Source: Mikania micrantha (lineage: Eukaryota; Streptophyta; Magnoliopsida; Asterales; Asteraceae). From it: a stretch of 64,000 nt of DNA. The notes under the pieces are model-generated. The model was not told the DNA's origin. It ran no database searches and worked only from the letters and a program-made list of their open reading frames with translations. Location: positions 75,581,811 through 75,645,810 of the forward strand of contig CM018680.1 in assembly GCA_009363875.1 (NCBI GenBank), given 5' to 3'. The translations under genes and the position numbers were made by a program. How positions within the stretch are numbered: position 1 is the first letter of the stretch; every line of letters begins with the position of its first letter. Below, in pieces: positions 1 through 11,317 of the stretch.

Positions 1-726
1 AAAAATAATTAGTTGAATTAAGGAGAAAAATTATATGAGTTTAATGATGATTTTTTTATTAAAAAAAATAATATAAAATTTAAAATTTATTAAAGTATTA
101 AAAAAATAGGTAAACTTAAACAAAATAATATGATTAAAATATATTAGATGATGACATTTGTTATCATCATAATAAATTTAGCTTTTTAACAATATACTAT
201 TTTTTATTAAAAAAGAATAATGATATATGTCATAATCTTATGCATTTTATTTTTAGGTTAACCATATGAGAGCTAGTAATTTGTTGCTTAATCTTAAAGT
301 TTACATTTAACACCATCAGGCACCATATACATGTGTGTGCGCGCGCGTGTATATGTATGTATATAGGGAATGATAAATTTAGACTCACTTAAGTTAGAAA
401 CCCGTGAAACTCAATATAACATTCAAAAAAAATTTTGTGATATATGTTGTTATAAGAAACAAAAATTAAAAATATATGTTGTACGTTATAAGAAACAAAA
501 ATTAAAAAATATATATATTTATTAGTTGTAAACATATTATATATTTGGTATTTACTGTTACACGATATAAAAACATTATATTGTAACATATGTGTAACAA
601 TTACTTATAACTTTTTATTTTTTATAATAACATTACATACATAAATAAAAATAAATAAATATTAGACTTAGTTTTCACGGGTTTTCTCAATTTGCTTGGG
701 GTTTCAAAATTTTTTTTGTATATGTA

Positions 727-757
<31 letters not shown>

Positions 758-819
758 GTGTGTGTACTATTGGAGTTCTCACGTGATACCATGGCAATTG
801 GCAACACAACACTTAAATG
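1..819. other. AT-rich intergenic DNA with microsatellites
   Basis: I see no gene here. The stretch is very AT-rich. It holds a TG/CG/TA mixed microsatellite near 331-365 and a second (TG)n(TA)n(TG)n tract near 721-768. A short imperfect tandem duplication lies at about 441-515, where a unit containing ataagaaacaaaaattaaa occurs twice. Short open frames here are low-complexity and not credible genes. Confidence 0.7.
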
Positions 820-1480
820 AGCTAAGTTCGAGATTCATAAATAAAACTTTAAATGAGCTAAACTCCAGTTTTAATAAGCTCAAGCTTAGCTCACTACTAA
901 TAAATCATTAACTTTATTTGATTTTTCGAACCAACTTATTTGATCTATCAGTAGGTGCATGATGACCGCTTCATTGAACCATAATTAAAACCAAGATTGC
1001 AAAAGTCGCTAGACGCTCCTAGGTCGGAATAGTTCATTGGAGCGAGTAATTGGGTAGTACTCGGCCCTAGGCGGGGAGTACTTGGGTAATACTCAGAAAA
1101 TACTCGGCCTCGGAACAACTCTTTGAAGTGAGTACTCGGCGAGTATTCGGCCTTAGAGTCCGACATTTGCAACAGTGATCATAACTAAGCTACGCTTGAA
1201 AATTTATTACGAGCTAAGTTCGAGCTAAATAAATAAAACTTTATTTGATCTATCGATCAGTAGGTGATAACCGCTTCATTGAACCATAATCATAACTAAA
1301 CTCAAGCTTAAGCTTAAAAATTTATTGCGAGCTAAGTTCGAGCTTAATAAATAAAACTTTAAATGAGCTAAACTCCAGTTTTAATAAGCTCAGGCTCAGC
1401 TAAGCCACTAATAAATTATTAACTTTATTTGATTTTTCAAACGAGCTTATTTGATCTACTTAGATGACCGCTTCATTGAT
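820..1480. repeat. Three partial copies of a dispersed repeat with an embedded 'actcgg' block
   Basis: A block with the words gagctaagttcgag, aaatgagctaaactccag and gatgaccgcttcattgaa appears around 822-975, 1199-1290 and 1325-1477, each copy imperfect. Copies one and two are separated by 1011-1165, where words of the type tactcgg(c/g) recur at least six times. I infer a degenerate non-coding repeat interrupted by a second one. No terminal repeats or target duplication could be fixed. Confidence 0.55.
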
Positions 1481-2490
1481 ACAGGATTGTGTTGCGCACA
1501 CTAAGTCACGACTTCATTTTCAACCTACAGTTCTAACGACTTTTTACCAAACATACTCCGTAAACTGAATATCTAGTTAATTATTTATTCGGTAATACAT
1601 CATCTCACAATTAAATTATTATAATAACTCACTACTATTTATGTTAAGTCAATATATAAATACTATAAAATACTTAGTCTATTATCTTGTCGAAACTTAA
1701 ATAAAAAGAAATTAAACTTCTTCTATAAACTAGAAATTTAACCCGTCATGAGTTACGATGGGGTGCAAATTTATATACAGTTCACCCGTCATGAATTAAT
1801 GCCTAAAAAATTAAATAAATCTAAAAACGTGAAACTTAAAAAACTTTGACATTGAATGGAGAAACACATCCTAAACTCAAAAAAACCTGGAAGAGGTAAA
1901 ACTAACGTTCTAAAAGTTTAGAGTTATAATTACATAAAAAGTTAAGTGTGAAATATAGATATTTTAAAACTCTAGTTTAGAAAACATACAAGTCTTGATG
2001 TCAAGTTTCTGGATTACTTTAAATTCCAAAGTTATGAGATAATTATAAAACAACCATTAGCAAGTTTGAGAACTAAAGCTTTAAAGTGTCAAGTGTTTAA
2101 AAGTTGTAAGTAACTTTAGTTGGACGGTTAAAAGTATTAATATATGAACCGTTGTTGTACTAAAATAAAAAGTAAAATGAAACTAGAAAAACAAAAACAG
2201 AAAAAAAATTGAAGTTTATTAAAGGAAAGCTAGAAAATAATGTAACAAACATTGACAATTAAAATTGAAGAGTTACCTATAAGATAAAGAAATAAACATA
2301 ATTTGAGGAAATGTGTAATTTGGCAAGTTAAGAAGAATGTGTAATTTGGCAAGTTATGAAGAAAAAAATATGTATACACCGATCATTAAAATAAAAGGTT
2401 TAGTGAATTACAAAACTTTAACACAAATAAAGAAAATCTAAGAAAATATAAGATAAAGAAATAAATATAAGGAATATAGTATAATAAAAA
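1481..2490. other. Intergenic DNA, no gene seen
   Basis: AT-rich sequence with stops in all frames. Minor structure: a word acccgtcatga occurs near 1741 and 1785, and a unit containing tgtaatttggcaagtta is duplicated in tandem near 2310-2360. Nothing suggests coding or a complete mobile element. Confidence 0.6.
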
Positions 2491-2521
2491 CTAGGTTTAT
2501 TCTCCCGTGCGTTGCTGCGGG
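2491..2521 (-). mobile_element. Possible Helitron 3' end (minus strand)
   Basis: Read on the minus strand, a GC-rich inverted repeat (CCCG stem, loop, CGGG; plus-strand 2504-2521) is followed after about ten bases by CTAG and then T. This is the layout of a Helitron 3' terminus: subterminal hairpin, CTRR, inserted between A and T. The hairpin is weaker than in the better copy at 58935, and I could not find the matching 5' TC end, so only the terminus is annotated. Confidence 0.4.
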
Positions 2522-2621
2522 TATCACAGTACGCTCTCGAGAACGAGTATTATATATCATTTAAATAAACATAAGTTACATAGAAAAATTAAATATTTTA
2601 TCATGAACTAAACCCTAACCT

Positions 2622-2830
2622 CTAAGGAAGTGGTGCACTGGTTAGAGTGGAGAATAGAAAACTTAGAGATCTCAAGTTAAATCTTTACTTATAGTAAGTT
2701 TCCTTAGAGGTTACCGACCCAGTTGCTTGCGACTGCGCTTTATCTATTCCACTTAGTTAGTCGGGTATTGGGGACTCGGGGGTTTAATTATCACACAAGT
2801 GAGTTCCCATGATTATAAAAAAAAAACCTA
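2622..2830 (+). mobile_element. Possible tRNA-derived SINE
   Basis: The head resembles a pol III promoter: an A-box-like word (tggttagagtgg, about 2639-2650) and, some 25 bases on, a B-box-like word (tctcaagttaaatc). A body of about 150 bp follows and ends in an A-rich tail of about ten A residues. This looks different from the SINE family at 50826. Only a weak candidate target duplication (ctaaacc-like) flanks it. Confidence 0.45.
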
Positions 2831-3830
2831 AACCATAAATTAAAAAAACTCAAATCTCTAAATAAATCTTTCAAATTTAATAAAAACTCAACTATCTAAG
2901 CAAATATCTCAAATTTAATACATCAATATCTATTTGTTAGTTTTCAAAGTTAAAAAAACTTCTAATGGTCTAAGTCTAAATTTTCAAAACATTATTACAT
3001 AGATCAGACACTTATGCATTATTATTTATTTACTATGCATTAGTATTAATATACATATTAAATATTCTATTCAATATAATATCTATATCTTTACTATTCC
3101 TTTTCATACATTTTAATATATATAATAATTGTTAAAAGAAAATTAAGATAAAAAAAAGTGAAGATTAAAATAAAAAACTAGAATAAATTACACTGAGTTA
3201 GATAAGATTAATAAAAGTCAATATAAAAAAAAATAAACTAACAGGTCATCCACCGACCTTTCTATTTATATTATTTATATATATATGCATATACAATTAC
3301 TGCAACTAAGGGCCATGTTTTACAACTAATCTATAAATACTATTTTTGACTTTAATCATTAAAAAAATGCCCCACTTCTGGAATATCACCAACCTTGTTC
3401 TGACTTCAGATAACCGCGTTGGGGATTCGCACACGGATCGTTTGTCGTTTTAGGTATTTTCAGTTTAAAAAAAAAACAAAAAAAAAACTGAATAAATAAA
3501 AACATATATATTTTTCTTTGCAAGTAAGAGAAATAACTAGTGATATTAAGATAAGAATTATAAGTGAAGAAAAAGTTATTATAGAAAGGTAATTGATACG
3601 AACTACAAGAAATGAAAATAAATTGCTAATTTGATATTTATCTTATGGGAAAATAAAATTTAATACAATATACATACAAACTTCAAGAAATGAAAATAAA
3701 TATTATAGAAAGGTAATTGATACGAACCAACGTTCTCAATTGGTAGTGTAATTTTGTCTTCGCCTAAAAAAACAAACAACTAAATCGCTAGGAATCACAA
3801 GGTTTTACGGTCAACATGAGTCTTCTGTAA
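2831..3830. other. Intergenic DNA with a short direct duplication
   Basis: No gene seen. A block containing tatagaaaggtaattgatac occurs at about 3579 and again at about 3702, with an aagaaatgaaaataaa word beside each, indicating a local duplication. The rest is AT-rich with a short TA microsatellite near 3270-3290. Confidence 0.55.
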
Positions 3831-3839
3831 AAAATTATA

Positions 3840-5000
3840 GAGTTAATTACACGGATGGTCGCTGTGGTTTACCCATATTGTACGGATGGTCCTTAACTAT
3901 CAGAAATTATACTGGTGGCCAAAAAGTTTGTAAAAATGTAACACGGGTGGTCCTTGGGATGGATGGAGGTTAACTTTTTCTGTTAAATTTTTTGAAATGA
4001 CCAAAATACCCTTCGTCCTTACCTATTACTCCTTGCAGCTGGTTCATCCAACCATCATCGTTTCCTCCGGCATATCACCACCGCCACCGTCTCCTCCGAC
4101 ACATCACCACCGCCACCGTCTCCTCTGCAGACACCATAACCGATCCAAGCATTTTAAGCAGCTACCTGGTTGCTGGTTAAAAATTGAAGTTTGCCACATA
4201 GCAGACACCGTCTCCTCCACCACCACGGTCGCCACTGGTGTCGGAAAAAGAAACCACCGGCCGGTGATGGAGTCGGACAAGCAAATGTACCTGCGGTGTC
4301 TGAATCAACCCATGGCTTCCTTCTTCGTAACAACCCTCTGAGACTCCGGAACCACTAGCTCAACGAGGTTGCCCCCATTTGGTTCGATTAACCCGCAGCA
4401 GATCCGGATCAACTTCCAATTCGGGTTCTGTTTGAAGAAGATAGATTGTAGGGAGATATTTGAGACATTGATTTGGTAGGTTTTGGGTAAACAGGTGAAT
4501 TGAATTGGGTTTTGATGAACATGGCGGTCAAGGCAGCCATTGATCCCTCGTGCACGTTACAAAAAAGAAAGGGTGGTTGACGGTGATGGAATCGTGGTAC
4601 TCCGGCGATTGCTCGAACCGGTGGGGAGGAAATAGGGGTGGTCGACGGTGGTGAAAAGAAGAAAGGGGATGGAGGAGAAGGGAGGGTGGGGGGTTGATGG
4701 TATGATGGTGGTGGCTGTGGTGGTGGACTCACCGGAGGTGGTGGTTGTTAGAGGTGGTGATGGTGTGTATATCCGTGTGTGTGTATCTACACATTTATTT
4801 ATTTATTTATTGTTTTTTAATTATAAGGGATATTTTAGTCATTTGACACACATTTAACAGAAAAAGTTAACCTCCATCCATCCTAAGGACCACCCGTGTT
4901 ACATTTTTGCAAACTTTCTGGCCACCGGTGTAATTTCTGATAGCTAGGGACCATCCGTGCAACATGGGTAAACCACATGGACCATCCGTGTAATTAACTC
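3840..5000. mobile_element. Mutator-like element (MULE) with long TIRs and 9-bp target duplication
   Basis: The element begins gagttaattacacggatgg and ends in its reverse complement. Terminal inverted repeats run about 170 bp (3840 to about 4010, and about 4830 to 5000) and are roughly 90% identical by eye. It is flanked by a perfect 9-bp direct repeat, aaaattata, at 3831-3839 and 5001-5009. Long TIRs with a 9-bp duplication are the signature of the Mutator superfamily. The interior of about 800 bp is GC-rich compared with all flanking DNA and contains Pro- and Gly-codon-rich stretches on both strands but no transposase. It is therefore non-autonomous and could be a Pack-MULE carrying captured host fragments. 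I cannot name the source gene. Confidence 0.88.
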
Positions 5001-5032
5001 AAAATTATATAGAGCTGTCTCACAACAAAACT

Positions 5033-5370
5033 TAAAAAATTGGTATATCGTTGAGTCTCAAAACTTAAAAAGTTGGTAAAACAATTTATTTGGTGTATAT
5101 TAAAGGTTGGGAAATAGAATATTGGGAACTAGAAAGTAAGAGTGTAAACGAGACGGGCTAATTATCATGGACATGTTAAGACTTGAGCTCAGGTTGTATT
5201 AATTAAAGAGAGCTTGAGTTCGGGCCGACATGTTTAGTGTGTTATTTTTTAAGCTAGATCTTGGTTTGTAGGAAAATTTAAGCTCGACTCGGCTTGTAAG
5301 AAAATTTCTATATTCGACCTCGGTTCGGCTCATTTATTTTTAATTAACTAATTAATTTTTTTATCAGTTA
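5033..5370. repeat. Duplicated block, copy 1
   Basis: This block matches 6475-6800 closely and in the same orientation. Shared words include tggtgtatattaaaggttgg, aagctagatcttggtttgta and aaatttaagctcgactcgg. The two copies flank the foldback-element cluster at 5388-6358. The internal 'gagcttgagctcg' style sequence is typical of degenerate dispersed plant repeats. Confidence 0.75.
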
Positions 5371-5387
5371 TATACACACACATATAT

Positions 5388-5645
5388 AGGGTGTGGTTCC
5401 TTTGTTAATCCATGTTTATTGCGTTAACCTAATAACTACATCTTATCACTTTGGAGCCCACGTTGAAGTAAATATAAATGTTTAGGTTTATTTTTCTTCT
5501 TTTATTAATGTAAGTGGACACTACATTAATTACAAAAGAAAAAAAAACATACACCTTTAGATTAGTTTAATGTGAACCCCAAAGTAATAAGATGTATTTA
5601 TTCGTTTAACGCAATAAGAAAGGGTTAATTTTATATCATCTTCTT
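5388..5645. mobile_element. Foldback MITE, family E
   Basis: An imperfect palindromic element lies between TA-rich tracts. Its left arm (ttattgcgttaacc, then acatcttatcactttgg) is answered by the right arm (ccaaagtaataagatgt, then gtttaacgcaataag). There is no ORF. The target appears to be a TA dinucleotide tract, as for families A, B, C and D here. Confidence 0.65.
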
Positions 5646-5661
5646 ATATATATATATATAT

Positions 5662-5904
5662 AGGGATTGAATCCTATGAAAACCCAACCTTAGAGAGAAA
5701 ACCCTTAAACTCTATGTGAGCCACTCATTTGGAATCTTGAAAGTAAATATGTGGTCCAAATTAAATCTGAATAAAAAATTAGATTTTGAATAAACAAATC
5801 ATTTTTAATGTGGACCACATATTTATTTTCAAGATTCCAAATGAGTGGCTCACATAGAGTTTAAGGGTTTTCTCTCTAAGGTTGGGTTTTCATTGGATTC
5901 AATT

Positions 5905-5907
<3 letters not shown>
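5662..5907. mobile_element. Foldback MITE, family A, copy 1
   Basis: About 246 bp, beginning agggattgaatcct and ending in the matching inverted sequence; almost the whole length is two inverted arms. Further copies lie at 27225-27480 (full) and 9693-9842 (half). It sits precisely between TA microsatellites. No coding capacity. Confidence 0.8.

Positions 5908-5955
<48 letters not shown>
5908..5955. repeat. (TA)n microsatellite
   Basis: A nearly pure TA tract separates foldback elements A and B. Similar tracts follow at about 6359-6394, 23030-23080, 24309-24348, 25595-25604, 26007-26050 and 26428-26452, nearly always abutting a foldback element. Confidence 0.9.
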
Positions 5956-5959
<4 letters not shown>

Positions 5960-6354
5960 GAAGGTTTCATTGTTAACCCTCCCTTATAGCGTTAACCGCT
6001 TAACCCTATCGTTTTTTGCCCGAATCTTAAATTTTTTTTTTCATGGTTTTTATTATGCATAAATAGGGGGGTTTCTTTTTTGTGTTTTTGCTAATTCATC
6101 ACCGTTTAGAAGTTATTGTAAGTGTAAGTTACTTACACTTACTTACAATCCGTATCTGATGCAGTAAATGTAAGTAAGTGTAAGTAACTTACACTTACTA
6201 TAACTTACAAACGGTGATGAATTAGCAAAAACACAAAAAAGAAACCTCCCCTATTTATGTATAATAAAAACCATGAAAAAAAACTAAGATTCGGGCAAAA
6301 AACGCTAGGGTTAAGCGGTTAACGCTATAAGGGAGGGTTAACATTTGAACCTCT

Positions 6355-6358
<4 letters not shown>
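5956..6358. mobile_element. Foldback MITE, family B, copy 1
   Basis: About 403 bp and almost fully palindromic. The left arm starts aggggaaggtttca and contains gcgttaaccgcttaaccct; the right arm holds the inverted version and ends gaacctctccct. The centre has repeated gtaagtgtaagttacttaca words. A second copy lies at 25605-26006. Flanked by TA tracts. No ORF. Confidence 0.82.
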
Positions 6359-6398
<40 letters not shown>

Positions 6399-6474
6399 AA
6401 CTATATTTTCATATATAACAAACCATGTATGATTTTAATAAATTTTAATCATCATAACTTTATTTATAAAAACT

Positions 6475-6800
6475 TGAAAAATGGGTATATCGTTGAGTTT
6501 CAAGACAAACCAATATGCATAGATATATATAAACAATTGATTTGGTGTATATTAAAGGTTGGGAAATAGAATATTGAGAACTAGAAAGTAAGAGTGTAAA
6601 CAAGACGAGCTAATCACGGGTATGTCTCGGCTTGTTTTAGTTTAAAAGAGCTTGAGCTCGAGTCCGACTTGTTTGGTGTGTTATTTTTTAAGCTAGATCT
6701 TGGTTTGTAGGAAAATTTAAGCTCGACTCGGCTTGTAAGAAAATTTCTATGTTCGACCTTGGCTCGGCTCATTTTTAATTAATTGATTAATTTTTTATTA
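6475..6800. repeat. Duplicated block, copy 2
   Basis: Direct-orientation copy of 5033-5370, about 1.44 kb downstream. From about 6588 the sequence continues as a degenerate repeat starting gagtgtaaacaagacgagc and ending near 6996 with cgtttatacccctg. The first and last words are roughly inverted, which suggests that part is a degraded terminal-inverted-repeat element. Confidence 0.7.
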
Positions 6801-6999
6801 CTTCTATAAATTTACATTTATTTAACTAAATAAAAATTGTGCAAATAAAGTTTCTTTAAAATCGCGAGTCGACTCGAGTTCGATAACTAAACGAGTCATA
6901 TTTTAGAGCTTGAGTTGCTTGGACTCGGACTCGTTCGAGTTTTTACTAATCTGATCTTAAGTTCAGAGCAACTTGATTCGTTTATACCCCTGCTATAAA

Positions 7000-8000
7000 G
7001 GATGGCTTCAGTCAGACCTTAATTTCTACCTATAGATATTTTTTATGAGCTTGTTGACCTAATTAATTGTCTTGCATAAGCACAAAACACCCTTAATTAG
7101 GCATATGATGCTAGTTAATGTTGCTTTCTTGTAGAAGTGTAGTCTCTTAGATTATGTTTCTTTTAAACGGCTAAATTTTAGGATCACTGATGGACCACTA
7201 AAATATCGTCGTGCAACCAGCAGTACCACCGATTGTATCCATCACTAAGTCATCAGTTCTGCAGTAAACTCAATACTTTAAGAAAACCTCTTTATAAGAT
7301 TTGAAAGTGTATAATGTATAAACAGCAACATTATGATGTCAATTTCAATGTCACAAGGATGAAAATTATGTGCGATATAAGCACAGTTTGGATATGTTGT
7401 AATCATGTAATATGACAAATTTTGGAGTCATGTAATTTAATGGATAAATCAGTCTTCCGGATAGTCATTTTCTTTAAAGGTGTTATTATAGACCAACAAA
7501 ATGCGTTTAGGTATGATATTTATTTGATAAACATTTTGTTTATTAGATATACAAAAGTGAATACACACACACACATATCATGGATAATACTAATAATGTT
7601 ATTTAATTATTTTCTTCAAACTTACCAAACTAAAAAATAATCAAAATTTATACATATTCATTTGTAAATAATATGTTCTAACTCAATAAATTTAATGATT
7701 AAACGAAAATTCTATAAAACATTTTTTTTTCTAACAGCAAAATTCAGACACCAGTTTGTAGCCGGTTAGAAACCGGTTTTTCAAATCGGTTTTAGGTTTT
7801 TAGAAAACCTAATAGTTTAGGAATGGTTTGAGGTTTCAAGAGACTAAACCGATTATTAACCGGTTAATTGGTTCACTTAAGTAAAAAACCGGTTATTTGA
7901 CTGTTAACTGATTTTGGTTATTATATCAGTTTCGGTTTTAGAGCTTGAAAAACCAGACCTTACTTGGAATGGCCGGTTTTCTTTATTTATTTATTTATTA
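7000..8000. other. Intergenic DNA; dispersed repeat F and an 'aaccggtt' block
   Basis: No gene seen. About 7150-7320 resembles 44155-44530 (shared words: actgatgga, cactagagcat/cactaaaatat, ctcaatactttgagaaaa-like), so a dispersed repeat is present here without the insertion seen in the other copy. About 7741-7975 is built from variations of aaccggttt and may be a degraded element of the hAT-like kind seen at 27049. Confidence 0.5.
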
Positions 8001-8264
8001 CTAGATTAAAACCTGTCTATTACACAGATTAAATATTTGAAATTTAAAATTATATGTTTTAAATAACATAGTATATATTTTTTAAAAAACTTTTTATAAA
8101 AAATTAAAGAACCAATAAAAGATAGAGGTTGAAAAAATCAAAGTTTAATAAAAAGATGATGTATAAATATTTAATAGGCGAGAGATGCAGAAAAAACAAA
8201 TTTTAGGTGCTTTAGAAAATTGACATTGTCATTATAAAACATTTTTTTTACTATATATTATAGA
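8001..8264 (-). mobile_element. Small non-autonomous Helitron, degraded copy
   Basis: On the minus strand this begins near 8264 and ends CTAG at plus 8001-8004, preceded by a weak hairpin (ctgt, loop, acag). Its body resembles the copy at 58935-59372: both have gatgatgtataaatatttaat-like and gagagatgc(a/g)g-like words in the same order, and both end against ATTTA. No ORF. It is a decayed member of the same family. Confidence 0.55.
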
Positions 8265-8289
8265 TTTATTTTTGAGCATTTGGACTTAC

Positions 8290-9215
8290 AAGTAGGGAGT
8301 TCATAAATTCCGATATCCGAAAAAATCTGAAATTTGAATCGTATCCGAAGCCCGAAAAAACCGATCCGTTTTCTTATTCGGGTTGTTCGGGTATATTCGT
8401 GTCGGATATCCACTTTTCTAGTTCGGATTAGATATCGGATATCTAAAACCTTGTTTTTTCTGATTAGATATCCGAATAACTCAAAAAACCTTGTTTATTC
8501 GGTTTGTTCAGGTTATTCGGTTGTAAAAATCAAACTTATTCGGGCTGTTCGGATAGATTCGGATCGGATAAACATATATGTTTTCGGGTCACGTCGGTTT
8601 CAGATAGGGTCTCAAAATTTTCAAATCCAAATTAACCATTATTCGGCCCGATAACACCCATACTTACAAGCCGTCTCATTGCTATCAAAATTTGGTTTCT
8701 ATGGAACCTGCTCAAATGTCACCAACAGCCTCAATTAAATATTTTTTAGAGCTGTTTATACAAATCACCAATTTTGTAGGCAAGTTTTTTAGGTGGTTTG
8801 GGGAACACTCAAATGACATTTATTTAGGCACTTTCTATACTGTTTTCAAGGGAGTTTAGAAGGACACAAACTTTGGTTTTATTTAGAAAGGGGTGTTCAT
8901 ATGTCGGTTTATAGCTCAATTCAAACCCAAAACCGAAAGGTTTTTGTGTTTCTAAAACCCGTTTGGTTCGGTTTTTTAATTTTTGACTTTTCAATTTTTA
9001 GGCTTGGGTTTGGTTTCGTTTTGGCATTTCGATTTTTGGCTTGGGTTTATATTAAGTAACACTGAAATCAACGTAAACCTTCAGTTTTTAAGAATAGTTA
9101 CACCAAACTCATTGGTTTCTAATTTTATATTTGAGTTTGGTTATTTCAATTTAAATTTTAGGTTTTTTATGGGTTTTAGGTTGGTTTTTCCGGTTTCATG
9201 CACACCCTTACTATA
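8290..9215. repeat. Degenerate dispersed repeats built on 'attcggtt' and 'ggttttag' words
   Basis: About 8310-8665 is made of words such as ttcgggttgttcggg, gatatccga and attcggtt. About 8889-9210 is made of aaaccgaaa, ggtttagg and ggtttggtt, starting aaaggggtgttca and ending tgcacaccctta, which are roughly inverted. These low-complexity blocks are common in plant genomes and give spurious open frames. No target duplication could be fixed. Confidence 0.5.
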
Positions 9216-9692
9216 AAACACTTTTCAACGTTAAAAAACATGTTCATTGTACTAGTGAAACAGTCTTAGGCAAAAATGAATGATCTGTTCTTCCCTATTT
9301 GTAATTGATATATTGGTGCGTAATCTACAGTTAAAATTTTGCAGGTGTGAATATGTTTTGAAAGTTAATCTGCCACAATGAAACATAGCGTGAAAGTTTA
9401 GTCATCATTATGAGACATAACTTGCCAGTTTATGCCATACAGTCACTTTTATTGGTTCTTTCGGTATCATAATGTTACATGATTTGAATTTATGGTACCA
9501 TCTAGCATTAACAATGAAAGCATGCTGTTATTTTTTGAAAATAAAACGTAAACATAGACACTAACACCAAATCAAAATTCAAACCATTTGATAAACCAAA
9601 TTTTTATATTGTTTTTGTGTATATAAATCAAAAACATGTTTCGATCATTTTGTTTTATAAGCATTTTAAATCTTTTCACATACTTATATATA
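9216..9692. other. Intergenic DNA, no gene seen
   Basis: AT-rich, stops in all frames, and no repeat structure I could support. Confidence 0.6.
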
Positions 9693-9842
9693 AGGATTAT
9701 ATCATTTGAATACTCAATCTTATAGAAAAAAAGCATTAAACTCTATCTGACTCACTTATTTGGAATCTTGAAAATAAACATGAGATCTACAGTAAACCTG
9801 AATAAAAATTTAGTTTTGAATAAAAAAAATCAATTTTAATGT
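9693..9842. mobile_element. Half of a family A foldback MITE
   Basis: The sequence matches the left arm and centre of 5662-5907 with many differences (shared: tttggaatcttgaaaataaa, ctgaataaaaa). The right arm is missing. The gypsy-derived segment starts about 56 bp further on, so the arm may have been lost in the event that created the gypsy left junction. Confidence 0.6.
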
Positions 9843-9898
9843 AGTTAGTACTCTATATATTATACGACTTATATATATATATATGATCTTATATATTG

Positions 9899-10049
9899 AT
9901 TCGGTGGAATTCACAGCGTGGACCCGAATATACGTGGGAACGTGAAGATCAGATGAAACAGAAATACCCACATTTATTTTCATGATCAATTGTTATCCCG
10001 TAAGTCTTTCACTAAATTTCGGGACGAAATTCCTCTAACAGGAGGAGAC
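9899..10049 (+). pseudogene. 3' end of gypsy pol plus polypurine tract, upstream of the left LTR
   Basis: These 151 bp are essentially identical to 18772-18922, the end of pol (last coding residues, stop, then a 3' untranslated stretch) and the polypurine tract aggaggagac (10040-10049). A normal element has nothing of itself before its 5' LTR. This piece belongs to a preceding unit that is otherwise missing, so the left LTR is shared by two head-to-tail units. The coding part lacks everything upstream of the chromodomain-like tail. Confidence 0.9.
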
Positions 10050-10259
10050 TGTGACAGTTGCGTACGAAGAATTCGGCATTAATGACATGAGCACATTTGG
10101 TCGTGCTTGAAATCCACGAGGATTTAGTAACTTTTGTTATTGGGGATTGATAGTATGTGAAAAATGATGAACGTGGGCGAAAACCGTGCGCAAAACGGAG
10201 TTCGTATGCTCCCGGAATCGCGAAACGAAGTTTAAATCAAATATTGGAAGAAAAACATG

Positions 10260-10308
10260 TCAGGCGGTACGCCTGACGTGGGTGCAGGGATCCAGGCGAT
10301 ACGCCTGG
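10260..10308. promoter_or_regulatory. Paired CpG-containing inverted repeats in the LTR
   Basis: Two 17-bp inverted repeats, 10260-10276 (tcaggcggtacgcctga) and 10292-10308 (ccaggcgatacgcctgg), sit 15 bp apart in the first part of the LTR. The right LTR has both at 19133-19149 and 19165-19181. Each could form a 7-bp stem with a 3-base loop, or be a dimeric protein site. Function is not known; their position before the probable transcribed region suggests a U3 control element. Confidence 0.6.
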
Positions 10309-11317
10309 CTGGCTATGTCGGCTAAAAATGGTTTAAGTCGATCAGAACGCATGAAAAACATCAAAAATCGAATTTCTTCGTTCTTACTCGACCTCCAGAC
10401 GAAAATTCTTCTTCCTAACACTTCTAAACTTCAAATCAAAGCCTTCTAAACATCCGGATCATCCCACGGATCGTATTTTCAAGTCCTGATCGTTGTTATA
10501 CGCGCAGAACTTTGTCAGATCAGGTAACGGTTCATTTTAACCTTCTAGTTTGATTTTGATTGATTAGATCTTGATTTTGAACGTAATGAGATAGTTAGGA
10601 TTGTTGATTATTGCCTAGATGATGGCTAGGATTGATTATAAACGAAGAACACGAAGTTCTAACGGTTAAATCCTTGTTTTGATCCATTGTGATGCCCGGT
10701 TTGCATGAAATCATACCTATGATTATAATGGTTTTAACCATTTGATTATGACAATGTAGGTGATTAGTTTGATTAATCTTTGAAATGCAAAGGTTAAATC
10801 CAGGTGTTTCAAACTAATCATAATCATTAACATACTCATTGGAATGATTATCTGATGTTTGTGATAACAGTCAGATTAGTATGTTAAATCTGGTTATTTC
10901 ACCTATTCTAATGCTACATTGTGATATTTCATGATATTTGGGTAATCAATAATAAGGATTAATCACTCCTAAGCCATTAAATCATCTAGAAACTGTTTTA
11001 GCATTATAATCAACAACATTAACTATTTGGTTAATCAGAGATTATTCTGATTAATCTAGAGTGTCATCAACTTTGTGTTAGGAATCTAATGCAATGTAGG
11101 TTCCTACATTATCATACATTGTATGATATAACCTTAAATTAATTAATTATATAATTAATATCGAGTTGATGATTTACTAAGCAATGTCTTTGACATTGAA
11201 CGTTCAGAAGGATCTAATCAGTAAACTAGAACATAAATAACTCATTAAATATAAATAAATGCAGAATCACTTCTCTATTATCAGTTTTGAGATATTCTGC
11301 TACATCTATACTACCAG

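Noticed and set aside
3997..4732. Two 107-114 codon Pro-rich frames on opposite strands
   Set aside because: Both lie in the GC-rich interior of a MULE, overlap TIR sequence at an edge, and have only low-complexity composition. Kept as possible captured fragments, not as genes.
10186..10449. 87-codon frame in the LTR, repeated at 19059
   Set aside because: It is duplicated only because the LTR is duplicated, and the two copies differ by indels that change the C-terminus, which argues against coding.
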